A program made the position numbers and the translations under genes. DNA of 64,000 bases from an uncultured Sunxiuqinia sp. (GTDB lineage Bacteria > Bacteroidota > Bacteroidia > Bacteroidales > Prolixibacteraceae): the NCBI RefSeq assembly GCF_963678245.1, contig NZ_OY782776.1, positions 124,001-188,000 on the forward strand. The letters are read 5' to 3'. Position 1 is the stretch's first letter. The number at the start of each line of letters is the position of its first letter. The notes under the pieces were generated by a model, which did not search any database, had not been told where the DNA came from, and was given only the letters and a program-made list of their open reading frames with translations. Shown here one piece after another: positions 54,073-64,000 of this stretch.

Positions 54073-55476
54073 TCATTTAATAATATTGACTATTTTTTTT
54101 ATAGATTCATCTTCAAAATAATCTAATAATGTACTATTCGATTCTGTTTTAGCGCATTTAAATACGGATTGTGAGAAATCATTCACATTAGAAATGAATT
54201 TTAAATTTTCATTTTCTTCTAAATCCTCAAAATACTCCCACCCAGGAAGTTTAGCAATTAATACATTGGGGCAAAAAGCGAGTGCTTCCAATAAAGCGGT
54301 AGAGTGTACGCCTACAACAAAACTACTTTGCCGAAACAGATTATAAAGATGAGTTTTGTCATCAGCTACGATTCTAACATTTTGCATATTCGTTAGAAAT
54401 GGATACTTAATGCTAGCATCTAGATATTCAGCAGGATGCGCTTTAAAGATTATTTCATAATCTGGTAATGCGCAAGCTATATCTTTAGTTAATAAAGCAA
54501 TATCTTTTCGGTATTGTGAAATTACGGTCACTTGTTTCGGATTTCTTGTGAAATCATCTTTTTTAAAAAAAAGCTCATAATATGGAAATCCGACAGGTTC
54601 TATATTGTTAATAGGGATAGGTAAGCGAGCATCTTTCACCCAATTCTTTCCCCAAGCTAAAAAAATATCAGGAAAGGTTTTTATATCTATTCCTTCATTA
54701 AAAGAGTAATTATAAGCAATGTGATATTTTCCAACGGTGCCATGTTGAAATTCAATCACCGGTATGCTATTCTTGTGGGCACAGAATGTGAATGCTTGAT
54801 TAATAAAGGAATATGACACCACATTAAGTACCTTTTTGGGGTTTATTTTAAGAATGAGTCTTTCAATCTTGGGCAGAACAAAATTCCAACGCTTGATGAA
54901 TTTTGAAATTTTCTTCTCAAAAGTAGAAATTTGGATATTCCAATTTGTATTAATAAGTGTTTCAACTTCCATAATTCTAATTTTATCAGCATGTGATAAT
55001 TCGGCTGAAACTGATAACGAACTTATTAATCGGCTTGGAAGCTGTAAAATATCTAAGTAGTACAAGTTTTCGGTCTGAATAGGTCTGTAATGATCCTTAT
55101 TTAAATTAACATAGCCCTCCAGAACAACATAGTTGTCATTTAGGTGAGGTAATAATGGATCAATATAAACATCTTCATAGATACCGGAGTTCAATTTTCT
55201 ACGCGGATGATTTAAAATTAGATAATCTTTTTGTTTTGATTTAATGAACGGATTGTGAAAAATACTATTGATGAAAAACTTAAAGAAAATCGCAATGCTT
55301 TTTTTTGTTTTCTGTTCATTAATAGTTATATTTTCATTTACTAATTTGTTTTTTAAATCAGTAAAGACAGACATTCTCAACAACTCCCAGATCGGCACAT
55401 TATCAATTTCCCATTTGAATAGATTATTTTCTTTTTCAAAAGTCAAAAACTCTTCGAGTAATGTTTTATGTGTCAT
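54073..55476 (-). CDS. Capsule-type glycosyltransferase-like protein
   Basis: About 467 residues, starting at the ATG at 55476 (MTHKTLLEEFLTFEKENNLF), which overlaps the Wzx stop by 11 nt; the longer frame would overlap by 62 nt. No membrane segments. The C-terminal half has the GT-B-like signs of the polysialyltransferase / CDP-glycerol transferase superfamily: IEFQHGTVGKYHIAYN, KPVGFPYY-like VGFPYYELFF, IIFKAHPAEYLD and the late VVGVHSTALLEALAF. N-terminal KWEIDNVPIWELLRMSVF is found in related capsule proteins. It may add the acidic sugar made by the CMP-sugar genes nearby; that is inference. Confidence 0.7.
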   Translation of the reverse strand: MTHKTLLEEFLTFEKENNLFKWEIDNVPIWELLRMSVFTDLKNKLVNENITINEQKTKKSIAIFFKFFINSIFHNPFIKSKQKDYLILNHPRRKLNSGIYEDVYIDPLLPHLNDNYVVLEGYVNLNKDHYRPIQTENLYYLDILQLPSRLISSLSVSAELSHADKIRIMEVETLINTNWNIQISTFEKKISKFIKRWNFVLPKIERLILKINPKKVLNVVSYSFINQAFTFCAHKNSIPVIEFQHGTVGKYHIAYNYSFNEGIDIKTFPDIFLAWGKNWVKDARLPIPINNIEPVGFPYYELFFKKDDFTRNPKQVTVISQYRKDIALLTKDIACALPDYEIIFKAHPAEYLDASIKYPFLTNMQNVRIVADDKTHLYNLFRQSSFVVGVHSTALLEALAFCPNVLIAKLPGWEYFEDLEENENLKFISNVNDFSQSVFKCAKTESNSTLLDYFEDESIKKIVNIIK

Positions 55477-56761
55477 TTGATTTACTAATAAAATAGAACC
55501 ATGGCATTGGCATAAGTTTGTTCCCAATGTAGAATGTAAATAGGTATTGAAGTATACTAACAGCGAGAAGCGAATAGGCTGCTCCTAATAATCCCTTGTA
55601 TTGCACTAATGTGTATGCCAAGATAATATTAAAAAGGCCTGTAATCAGAGTAATTTTTGTAATGTGGATGGTTTTTTTGCTAAAAAATATATAGTTAACA
55701 TGAAATTTATATAGACCCTTAAACATTGCCGCCAAAATTAGAGGTAAAATGAAAACTTTAGTCTCGTTATACGAGGAGCCAAAAATAATTCCAACTCCAA
55801 AATATCCTATTACAAAAACAAAAAATGAGAAAATAATAATAATGGCATAAATAGAATAGGAAAGAGTAACTATACTAGATTTATCTATATCAGTAATTCT
55901 TTTAAATTGATCAAATAAATGCGGCGTAACAGCTTTGGTTAATGAATCTTCTAATATTGATACAATAATAGCAAAGGTGGCTCCAATACCATAACTTCCT
56001 GTCGCAGCCGTACCGATTAGCATTGTTATAATTATTCTGTTGGCAGTACTACCAAGCCAAAGCCCTAAGCGATGTAAAGACAATGGAAATCCCACTTTTA
56101 GTATATCCGTAATATAATTGACTGATTTTTTTGTTCTTATTAATCTATCATAGTGAAATGACAGAAGTGAAAATAATCCGAAAGTAACGTACCCAATTAG
56201 ATGCCCTAAAATTAATCCCTTCCATCCTAAATCTGTATAAAATACAAATACTAGACCTAGCGAATTTTTTAAAAAGGAATTTCCGATTGTTAAGAACCCA
56301 TAGTTTTTTATCTTATATTCAACTCTCCATAAGTTTAATCGAATGTTTGTTAAAAATTGAAAGAACGCAATAATATAAATAACAATTAGCCAAGTAGCTG
56401 GAAATGAAATCCATTTTGCTATTGTTCTTGAAAATAAGCTACTAAATAGAAATATCGTAAAATAATAAAGAAAAAATAATCCTAATCCATTAGTAAAGTA
56501 AGTTTTGAATTCCTTACTGCTTAGCTTGTAGTAGTTCAAAAGAATAGCAGAATCAATATTAAGGGTCATTATTGGTAATATAATCTCAACAATAGCCTGA
56601 TAGAGCACATAATAACCCACTTCTTCTTTAGGCAGAACTCTCGTTATTATTGGTAGAATAAGAAAAGGAATTGCCTTTTCGAGGAAATTTAAAAAAGTAT
56701 ACTTTACTGAGTCCCCCGCAACTTTGGATTTTCTTAATTTTAAAATGAAATTTGATATCAT
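55466..56761 (-). CDS. Polysaccharide flippase (Wzx-type)
   Basis: A 431-residue MATE/MOP-superfamily membrane protein with about 12 hydrophobic segments. The first helix pair KYTFLNFLEKAIPFLILPIITRVLPKEEVGYYVLYQA is the typical Wzx opening, with the conserved proline-rich LPIITRVL. Central GTAATGSYGIGATFAII and the C-terminal LLGAAYSLLAVSILQYLFTFY are also typical. It should flip the undecaprenyl-linked repeat unit to the periplasm for the Wzy polymerase. Two-base gap to the acyltransferase gene upstream. Confidence 0.88.
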   Translation of the reverse strand: MISNFILKLRKSKVAGDSVKYTFLNFLEKAIPFLILPIITRVLPKEEVGYYVLYQAIVEIILPIMTLNIDSAILLNYYKLSSKEFKTYFTNGLGLFFLYYFTIFLFSSLFSRTIAKWISFPATWLIVIYIIAFFQFLTNIRLNLWRVEYKIKNYGFLTIGNSFLKNSLGLVFVFYTDLGWKGLILGHLIGYVTFGLFSLLSFHYDRLIRTKKSVNYITDILKVGFPLSLHRLGLWLGSTANRIIITMLIGTAATGSYGIGATFAIIVSILEDSLTKAVTPHLFDQFKRITDIDKSSIVTLSYSIYAIIIIFSFFVFVIGYFGVGIIFGSSYNETKVFILPLILAAMFKGLYKFHVNYIFFSKKTIHITKITLITGLFNIILAYTLVQYKGLLGAAYSLLAVSILQYLFTFYIGNKLMPMPWFYFISKSNDT

Positions 56762-56763
56762 CT

Positions 56764-57277
56764 CTAGTTGTCTATTTGCGATTTCATTTTAATAACTTTT
56801 GCAGGAATACCTCCAGCTATTGCATTTGCAGGAATATTTCTTGTTACAACGGAATTCGCTCCAACAACGGAATTTTTGCCTATTTTAACATTCTCTTTTA
56901 TGAAAACATTTGTTCCGATCCAACAATCATTTTCAATTCTCACATCTCCTTTGCTATATTTGAAACTACAATCTTTCTTTAAAGAGAAATCTTGATCTGC
57001 AAGTGAATTTCGAGTATATATTTTTACATAATGAGAGATTGACACATTTTCACCAATATATACATGACATCCTTTATAAGCCTGAATACTTGAATGCCTA
57101 CCTATGTAGCTATCCTTAGAACATGATATTTCCCCATCTCCATAGAAAATGGATTCCATTTCCATTAAAATTAAAGCTTTTATCAATATTATAAATTTTT
57201 CTGTAATACTGATATGAAAAAAACCATCTTGTCCTCTCAATCTTATGAAAAAGCAAATGAAATAGTTTATAGATCAT
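56764..57277 (-). pseudogene. Hexapeptide acyltransferase gene with a single-base frameshift
   Basis: From the ATG at 57277, ten bases after the HAD gene, the frame reads MIYKLFHLLFHKIERTRW and on to GNGIHF, then loses sense. One T too many in the minus-strand run TTTT (57149-57146) explains it: removing one gives IHFYGDGEISCSKDSYIG and continues to the stop at 56764. The corrected 170-residue protein is a left-handed beta-helix transferase (hexapeptide run GRHSSIQAYKG to AGGIPAKVIKMK, His in VSISHYVKIYT). The downstream part alone could start at a TTG (57240) or ATG (57165) but would lack its N-terminal helix. Sequencing error or recent mutation cannot be told apart here. Confidence 0.7.
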
Positions 57278-57287
57278 GATTACCCAG

Positions 57288-58800
<1,513 letters not shown>

Positions 58801-59553
58801 TTATTTGGTATTTTTTAAAATTTCAGTTTCCATTGATTGCACCCATTTGGCATTCGATATCACAAAGTTTATTATTTGATTAGGACATAATGAGATGTTG
58901 TTTCTGTTAATTTCAGCATATATTTCTTTTGCGGTTTCAAAATCGTTTGTTGTATCTATGGTTAGTCTAATGCTCGCTTGTTTCTCAATTTCTAGACTTA
59001 TAGGTTCGAAGTGTATTTTGAATGAGTTTGGATGCATATATACATAGTTGGTTACATGCTCTTGATAGACTGTTTTATTTGTTTTTGATTTAATTTTTTC
59101 TAATGCTTCCAATGTTATTCCTTCTGTCCAGAATCCAAAATGTGTTTTAATTGTTGGTGTTTGCTCATTTTTGCTGTAACACCAATAATCGACATTAGAA
59201 TTTTTAAAATCTGAAATCTGAAACTTTATGGCATTAATGTCGAGGAAGGGGTTATCTGCACAAATTCTAATTATCTTATTTATTTTAAATCTTTTGGCAG
59301 CTTTAATAAATCTATCAAGAACATTTGTTTCGCTTCCTCGAAAAACACTTATAGAATTATTCAGTGCAATTTTTTCAATTTTGTCATCTCTAGAGTTGGA
59401 GGTCGTCGCTAATATGATTGGGATATCAGGAATTCTTTCTCTTAATCGGATCAAAATAGTCTCTAGGATACCCTTTCCTTTATGAAAAGGTAAAACCATT
59501 TTTTGGGGTAATCTCGTTGATCCTATGCGTGCTTGTATTATTATTCCTATCAT
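58801..59553 (-). CDS. CMP-ketodeoxyonic acid synthetase (SpsF/NeuA-like)
   Basis: A 250-residue nucleotidyltransferase of the SpsF/NeuA group: IGIIIQARIGSTRLPQKMVLPF with the conserved R-x-S-T-R-L-P loop, IPIILATTSNSRDDKIE, VFRGSETNVLDRF and IIRICADNPFLD with the metal Asp. It should activate the sugar made by the synthase-phosphatase pair as a CMP conjugate. Its stop codon directly abuts the synthase ATG. A -7 promoter box lies 24 nt upstream of the ATG, and the preceding 540 nt hold only repeats, so this is probably the first gene of the leftward unit to 49.2 kb. Confidence 0.83.
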   Translation of the reverse strand: MIGIIIQARIGSTRLPQKMVLPFHKGKGILETILIRLRERIPDIPIILATTSNSRDDKIEKIALNNSISVFRGSETNVLDRFIKAAKRFKINKIIRICADNPFLDINAIKFQISDFKNSNVDYWCYSKNEQTPTIKTHFGFWTEGITLEALEKIKSKTNKTVYQEHVTNYVYMHPNSFKIHFEPISLEIEKQASIRLTIDTTNDFETAKEIYAEINRNNISLCPNQIINFVISNAKWVQSMETEILKNTK

Positions 59554-59576
59554 GTTGCGTTTCTATTTCAATTATT

Positions 59577-59584
59577 CAAAAGTA
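59577..59584 (-). promoter_or_regulatory. Promoter -7 box of the main polysaccharide unit
   Basis: TACTTTTG on the minus strand fits TAnnTTTG and lies 24 nt ahead of the start of the CMP-sugar synthetase gene. A CTTG some 28 nt further upstream is the only -33 candidate. Confidence 0.45.
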
Positions 59585-60124
59585 TCTCTATGTACATCAT
59601 CTTACTTTTTCTCAAGCTTTTTAAGATTTTATGTTTTTTGTTCTCCTCAAGCCTGACGGGCTCATCCTTTTTTATCTCATTGGGATTTATATACTCAATG
59701 GTATTTGATGGAACTCACATCCATTTGAAATTGATACTGTGTATAGATTATCTCTATTTATGCTCATTTCATCAATAAGAAGGATGTAAGAATTAAGTCA
59801 AACCGAACCCTTGGTCGGGCGTTTTGACGGCCATCGCAGCTACCGCACGAATCCTTTCGTGTGGTGTTTAAGAATAACCACGCGATATAATCGCTCGGTA
59901 GCCGGGGTACAGCCTTTTTTCGCTTAGTGGTGAAGTTTGGGATTTGGTTGTCTCGTAGGTGATAAGCTTTTCATCTGACTAGCTATAAATCTTGATTCTA
60001 ATATCTTGTATCTAGTATCTTTCAGTTGTATCGCTCTTAGCTATTTCCCTACTATTCAGTCATCCGATCGTCAGAACATCCAAATATCCGATCATCCGGA
60101 CTTTTGACTCATGTTTCCATACTG
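59585..60124. other. Repeat-derived spacer with an embedded cloverleaf element
   Basis: About 540 nt upstream of the CMP-sugar synthetase gene, with worn composite-repeat pieces (aagcctgacgggctcatcc near 59650; gggcgttttgacggcc near 59817; cgcttagtggtgaag near 59930) and strings such as atccgatcatccg near 60060-60110. A distinct four-way structure lies at 59839-59902. No gene is supported. Confidence 0.5.
59839..59902. repeat. Cloverleaf-forming element (four-way junction)
   Basis: GCTACCG (59839-59845) pairs with CGGTAGC (59896-59902) as an outer 7-bp stem. Three hairpins fill the interior: CACGA/TCGTG (59846-59861), TGGT/ACCA (59862-59880) and GCGAT/ATCGC (59882-59894). Almost every base is in a stem or a loop closed by one. 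It replaces the TTCGCC/GGCGAA module found at this point in the other repeat copies, so it appears to be an insertion. It lacks a T-loop and conserved tRNA positions and is not a tRNA. Confidence 0.6.
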
Positions 60125-61579
60125 CTAGCCTTTCCCAATACTCTTCAATTCAAAACCAATTTTTGTCAATGCTTCGCGGTCGAGGATGTTTCGTCCGTCG
60201 AAGATGAAAGCGGGTTTCAGCATTTGGTTGTAGATTTGTTGCCAGTCGTAGTTTTTAAACTCGTCCCATTCGGTGAGGATAGCTATGGCGTGGGCGTTGG
60301 TGATGGCTTCGTATGGATCGTGGTGAACGGTGACAAGATTTTTGATTTCTTCTGTTGTTAGAGCAGTGGAGACGCCCTGCAGGGCATCTGTACGGCGATT
60401 TTTTTGAAGATACTCGAGATCGGCCAGGATACGATCTTCGGTGACCTGTGGGTCGTACACGTGAATTTCGGCACGATCTTGCAGGAGCTCGTCAGCAACA
60501 TAAATGGCAGCGGACTCGCGGGTATCGTTGGTGTCTTTTTTAAAGGCCCAGCCCAGGAAGGCGATTTTCTTTCCGGATACGGTATTGAACAGGCTATCGA
60601 TAATCTGCTTGGCAAAGCGGTGTTTCTGGTAGTCGTTGAGCTTAACCACCTGTTCCCAATATTCGGCTACCTCGGGCAAGTTAAAATGGTGGCAGAGGTA
60701 TACCAGGTTTAAAATGTCTTTCTGAAAACAAGAGCCTCCAAAGCCCACCGATGATTTCAGGAATTTCGAACCGATACGGGTATCCATTCCAATGGCACGG
60801 GCCACTTCATCGACATCTGCTCCTGTACGTTCGCACAAGGCTGAGATGGAGTTGATGCTGGAAATGCGCTGTGCCAAAAAGGCATTGGCGGTTAACTTGG
60901 ATAGTTCGGATGACCAGATGCGGGTAGTAAGGATTTTTTCACGCGGAATCCAGTTAGCATAGATGTTGGCTAAAGCCCGCTCGGCTTGTTTTCCGGCTTC
61001 GGTGTCTTCGCTACCAATGAGTACCCGGTCGGCATTGTGCAGGTCGGGAATGGCTGTTCCTTCGGCCAAAAACTCAGGATTGGAAAGCACTGCAAATTGC
61101 GGAGGTGTTCCTTCCTTTCCCTTGGCATTGTCTAAGATGGTTCGAATAGCTTGCGCAGTGCGAACGGGGAGGGTCGACTTCTCAACGACAATTTTATTGC
61201 CGGAAGATACTTGGGCGATCTGACGAGCGCATAACTCTACGAATTTCAGGTCGGCCGCCATGCCTTTACCTACCCCATAGGTTTTGGTGGGCGTGTTCAC
61301 CGAAATGAAAATCATTTCCGACTCCTTGATGGCTGTTTCCACATCGGTGGAGAAGAACAGGTTGCGACCACGGGCTTCGGCAACTACCTCGGGTAATCCG
61401 GGTTCGTATACGGGTAACTTGCTGAGGTCTTCATCATTCCAGTCGGCAATCCGTTGTGGGTTGATGTCAACGACCGTTACTTTGATGTGTGGGCATTTTT
61501 GAGCAATGACTGCCATGGTTGGCCCACCGACATACCCTGCACCAATGCAGGTAATTTTTGTTATTTCTGTTGGGAACAT
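60125..61579 (-). CDS. ugd: UDP-glucose 6-dehydrogenase
   Basis: A 484-residue NAD-dependent enzyme making UDP-glucuronate in two oxidations. N-terminal Rossmann motif [36 protein letters not shown] and [12 protein letters not shown] in the first domain; catalytic Cys in [22 protein letters not shown]; the C-terminal domain binds the UDP moiety ([17 protein letters not shown]). The length and the NLVYLC segment resemble the animal-type enzyme, which also occurs in Bacteroidota. It gives an acidic sugar donor for the capsule. It is flanked by repeat-filled gaps on both sides. Confidence 0.96.
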   Translation of the reverse strand: MFPTEITKITCIGAGYVGGPTMAVIAQKCPHIKVTVVDINPQRIADWNDEDLSKLPVYEPGLPEVVAEARGRNLFFSTDVETAIKESEMIFISVNTPTKTYGVGKGMAADLKFVELCARQIAQVSSGNKIVVEKSTLPVRTAQAIRTILDNAKGKEGTPPQFAVLSNPEFLAEGTAIPDLHNADRVLIGSEDTEAGKQAERALANIYANWIPREKILTTRIWSSELSKLTANAFLAQRISSINSISALCERTGADVDEVARAIGMDTRIGSKFLKSSVGFGGSCFQKDILNLVYLCHHFNLPEVAEYWEQVVKLNDYQKHRFAKQIIDSLFNTVSGKKIAFLGWAFKKDTNDTRESAAIYVADELLQDRAEIHVYDPQVTEDRILADLEYLQKNRRTDALQGVSTALTTEEIKNLVTVHHDPYEAITNAHAIAILTEWDEFKNYDWQQIYNQMLKPAFIFDGRNILDREALTKIGFELKSIGKG

Positions 61580-62065
61580 ATTTGTGTATTTTTAGTTGTT
61601 GAGTTTTAAGTTCAAATTTTTGAGTCGTCTGTTGTTGGTTCACTTGCGTGAGTATTTTGTTTCTAGTGTTTTACCCCTATATCCCCTGAAAGGGACTTTG
61701 GGTTTGGCTAAGATTGCTTTAGCTCGTCATCCTGAACTTGTTTCAGGGGCTTTCAGCTGATTGCTCTGCCTGTTTGATTATCTGATCGTCTGCATATCTA
61801 TAAATCTTGTAGCTTGCGTTGGGACGTTGCCCCAAACCCCATTTCATTTCTTTTCCTTAGATGAAAAGAAACGAAACAAAGAAAAATCAAGTCAAACCGA
61901 ACCCTCGGGCGGGCGTTTTGACGGCCTTCGCGCTTTTCGCCTGTTGGCGAAGTGGGGGATTAGCGTCAATCTGAAAATCCGAATATCTATAAATCTTTAT
62001 TCTAGTATTTTGGATCTATTATCTAATATCTTTCACTTGAATTGCTCTAAGCATTCATTCTCTCC
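61580..62065. other. Repeat-derived spacer between ugd and wzz
   Basis: About 485 nt: a cccctgaaagggactttgg stretch at 61685, the REP-like cgtcatcctgaacttgtttcagg at 61722, then gttgggacgttgccccaaac, the TTTCATTTC/gaaatgaaa-like pair, gaaacgaaacaaagaaaaatc, gggcgggcgttttgacggcc and TTCGCC/GGCGAA. This is the second subtype of the composite repeat, also seen at 63.4 kb. No gene is supported. Confidence 0.55.
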
Positions 62066-63193
62066 TTACTCGTTCCAGCGTTGTTTGACGGTGCTCAAAA
62101 ATTGCCGTCCGAAAACGATGCCGATGCCGACGATTCCACCCAGGAAAATCCAGATAAAAAGGATGAGTGGTCGATTGGGTTTTGATTTTTGCAAGGGGAC
62201 GCGCACCGGTTCTACAATAGTAAGTACCGGCGCATCTTCTTTCACTTTGATTTGTGCTTGCTCCAATTGTTTGGCCAGTTCAGAATACACCGAAAAGGCA
62301 ATGTTATATTCACTTTGAAGCCGTTCGACTTCCGTTTGAGCCATGGCCGAGGATACGTTTTTATTTTGATCGCGAAAGCGGGCCAACCGTTTCTGAGTCT
62401 CTAAAAACTCTTCTTTCTTTTCCTGGTAGCGATCTTTGATAAAGTCGAGCTGCTCCTGTGCTTTTTGAATCCGGTAGGTGGTGATGTATTTCTGCAAAAG
62501 AATTTGCGCTGTATGGGCTACCTGAGCTGCTAACCGGGCATCAGGAAAGTTAGTCGAAAGGGTCAGAATCCCTTCTTTATCATCGATGTTAAGAGAAATT
62601 TGGGAGTTTAATGCTTCTAATACCTGATTTTCTTTCGCCGTGAGCGTTATAATTTGCTTGTCGGTGTTGCTTGTTGGTTGTTGGTCTTCAGTTGTCGGTT
62701 TTAGAGCACCGATGATGACCCCGGGTAATCCGATTGTATATTTTTTGACATTGCTCAATACACCTGCTTTTTTGTATTCGGTGTAATATTCGAATAAGGT
62801 AACCGGTTGATTGAGTCCGTCAATTTGAAAGCTGCTGTTCATTAATTCGAGTCGAAAGGGAACTGACTGCATAATTTTCGGATAAACCATGGGGGAGAGC
62901 GTTTCTGTTCCGCTGCTCATATCCATGTTGAATCCGGCCATTGCTGCCAGCGAGGATAAGCCTCCCAATTTTGATCCTCCGGACTGTGCACTTTGCGGAA
63001 CCATGGTTGTTTGTACCGTGTATTCCTTGGGGCTGAGTATGGCGATAAGCAGTCCCAGTACCGCACCAATAAGGATATACGTGATGATTATACGACGGCC
63101 ATCCCAAAGGTGTTTTACCAGAGCAATCAAGTCGATTTCGTCGTTGTTGGCTGATGACTGTTGTGTGGGTGTGTTTTCTTGATTTGTTGTCAT
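62066..63193 (-). CDS. Wzz-type chain-length determinant
   Basis: A 375-residue polysaccharide co-polymerase. It has a cytoplasmic N-terminus rich in polar residues (about 1-32), a first membrane helix (about 35-55, IIITYILIGAVLGLLIAIL), a long periplasmic part with coiled coil (about 230-320, KAQEQLDFIKDRYQEKKEEFLETQKRLARF) and a second helix near 345-365 with the proline-rich approach RVPLQKSKPNRPLILF. No Walker motifs follow, so it lacks the fused tyrosine kinase of other Wzc proteins. It should set chain length with Wzy and contact the Wza-like exporter encoded just upstream. Confidence 0.88.
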   Translation of the reverse strand: MTTNQENTPTQQSSANNDEIDLIALVKHLWDGRRIIITYILIGAVLGLLIAILSPKEYTVQTTMVPQSAQSGGSKLGGLSSLAAMAGFNMDMSSGTETLSPMVYPKIMQSVPFRLELMNSSFQIDGLNQPVTLFEYYTEYKKAGVLSNVKKYTIGLPGVIIGALKPTTEDQQPTSNTDKQIITLTAKENQVLEALNSQISLNIDDKEGILTLSTNFPDARLAAQVAHTAQILLQKYITTYRIQKAQEQLDFIKDRYQEKKEEFLETQKRLARFRDQNKNVSSAMAQTEVERLQSEYNIAFSVYSELAKQLEQAQIKVKEDAPVLTIVEPVRVPLQKSKPNRPLILFIWIFLGGIVGIGIVFGRQFLSTVKQRWNE

Positions 63194-63845
63194 GTTGGTT
63201 ATCTGTTATCGTACGTTCGTTTTTTCTTGATATCCGCTAATAGGGGATTGTTGGTTTTAGTGCTTTATATCTAATGCTTTGTAGGTGACCTTGGTTTTGC
63301 TAAGGTTGCTTTGGCTCGTCATCCTGAATTTGTTTCAGGATCTGCTGGCGATATGCTCCATCCAGATGTAAGCAAAAAGCTCCGAACCATTTCTCCTTCT
63401 TTTTAAGGAGGAGTCCCCAAACGTAGTGCCGGGGGAGGTTGTTGCTTGCGTTGGGGCGTTGCCCCAAACCTCTTTTCATTTCATTTCCTTAGATGAAAAG
63501 AAACGAAACAAAGAAAAATCAAGTCAACCCGAACCCTGGGCCGGGCGTTTTGACGGACCTTCGCGTTTTTCACTTTTCGGTGAAGTGGGGGAGTTGATTG
63601 TCACATGCTATAGCTCGTCATTGCGAGCAAAGCAAAGCAATCTTTCAGCGGTTTACTGGTATCTCACCCTCTTGGCTCTTTGGTTCTTTATTCTTGGATC
63701 TAAAGTCTAATTAGCTAACGTCTTGTTCTTTCATCTGGTTACTCTGCCTATCCGGTCATCCGATTATCTATAAATCTTGATTCTAGCATCTTGGTTCTTG
63801 TATCTAGGTCTAATATCTTAAATCTGGATATCCGGTTTCTGTTGT
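63194..63845. other. Repeat-derived spacer between wzz and the exporter gene
   Basis: About 650 nt containing the REP-like cgtcatcctgaatttgtttcagg at 63318, a cctttttaaggaggagtcc palindrome near 63400, the TTGGGGC/GCCCCAA hairpin at 63450, gaaacgaaacaaagaaaaatc, a gggcgttttgacgg block and cgtcattgcgagcaaagc at 63616, the same order as in the 61.7 kb copy. A 94-codon frame over it is repeat-derived. No gene is supported. Confidence 0.55.
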
Positions 63846-64000
63846 TTATCTCAGTACCGCTGTGATGGCAATGGCCAGAGAAGAGAGGGCGCTGGTAATT
63901 GAAATCCACTTTCCGGTTTGATCCGGGCGATTGTTTTCGGGTTTTCGGGGAACGATGATTTCTGTTCCTGCGTTGACCTCCGGGTAATTCTTAAACAAAA
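63846..64000 (-). CDS. C-terminal end of a Wza-like polysaccharide exporter (5' part outside window)
   Basis: The minus-strand frame enters at the right edge and ends at TAA (63848-63846). The 51 visible residues read FKNYPEVNAGTEIIVPRKPE, a polar linker and a final hydrophobic helix (ITSALSSLAIAITAVL) followed by Arg. NAGTEIIVP is typical of the last SLBB domain of outer-membrane polysaccharide export proteins of Bacteroidota, and the ending in a membrane helix is also seen in the long SLBB proteins of this phylum. Position ahead of wzz fits. The evidence is limited to this fragment. Confidence 0.7.
   Translation of the reverse strand, partial: LFKNYPEVNAGTEIIVPRKPENNRPDQTGKWISITSALSSLAIAITAVLR

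Noticed and set aside
59839-59902. Possible tRNA gene
   Set aside because: The overall cloverleaf shape is there, but the T-loop, the two-base spacer after the acceptor stem and a seven-base anticodon loop are missing.

Overview
The window looks like a chromosomal segment of a Bacteroidota bacterium, most likely Bacteroidales/Marinilabiliales (Prolixibacteraceae-like). The evidence is: Bacteroidota-type promoters (TAnnTTTG at -7, sometimes TTTG about 18 nt upstream); an Fkp-type fucokinase/GDP-fucose pyrophosphorylase; an N-succinylornithine-type carbamoyltransferase; a short SerA with Lys where most SerA have His; and intergenic repeats of the 'cgtcatcctgaacttg' and 'cgtcattgcgag' kind. The assignment rests on recalled family features, not on a search.

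Layout. 1-3.1 kb: the end of a PKD-domain protein, a soluble histidine kinase with an overlapping REC-PAS-LuxR regulator, and a YkgJ-type Cys protein. 3.2-7.2 kb: a tight minus-strand operon for the osmolyte N-epsilon-acetyl-beta-lysine (ablA, ablB), two small proteins and a Na+/solute symporter. 7.4-10 kb: a MarR regulator and NAD salvage (pncB-pncA). 10.3-17.4 kb: OsmC, pyruvate phosphate dikinase, a tandem pair of apparent small-RNA genes, ClpB and an Hpt protein. 17.7-23.5 kb: gcvT, comB, and serC-serA followed by a frameshifted DUF1015 gene. 23.9-28.4 kb: carAB, preceded by a leader with a 13-codon ORF and a terminator-like hairpin. 28.4-38.4 kb: argR, an acylglutamate-synthase-like acetyltransferase, argG, argC, argD, proC, proB, proA, argF' and argB; Pro90 in ArgF' points to succinylated intermediates. 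argE and argH are not in the window.

38.9-64 kb is a surface-polysaccharide locus, read almost wholly leftwards: a Wza-like exporter (partial), Wzz, UDP-glucose dehydrogenase, a three-gene CMP-ketodeoxyonic-acid set resembling the KDN route, an acyltransferase, Wzx, a capsule-type transferase, Wzy, three glycosyltransferases, an acetyltransferase, Gmd, Fcl and Fkp. Its spacers are filled with a composite hairpin-rich repeat: three copies in tandem between fkp and fcl, one between fcl and gmd, and worn fragments in five other gaps. A lone plus-strand gene of unknown function sits inside this repeat-rich zone, with a structured leader before it and a 21-bp minisatellite after it.

Three genes or positions show single-base indels in short T/A runs (two in the DUF1015 gene, one in an acyltransferase gene). 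These may be sequencing errors or real decay. No tRNA, rRNA, CRISPR array or complete insertion sequence was seen.
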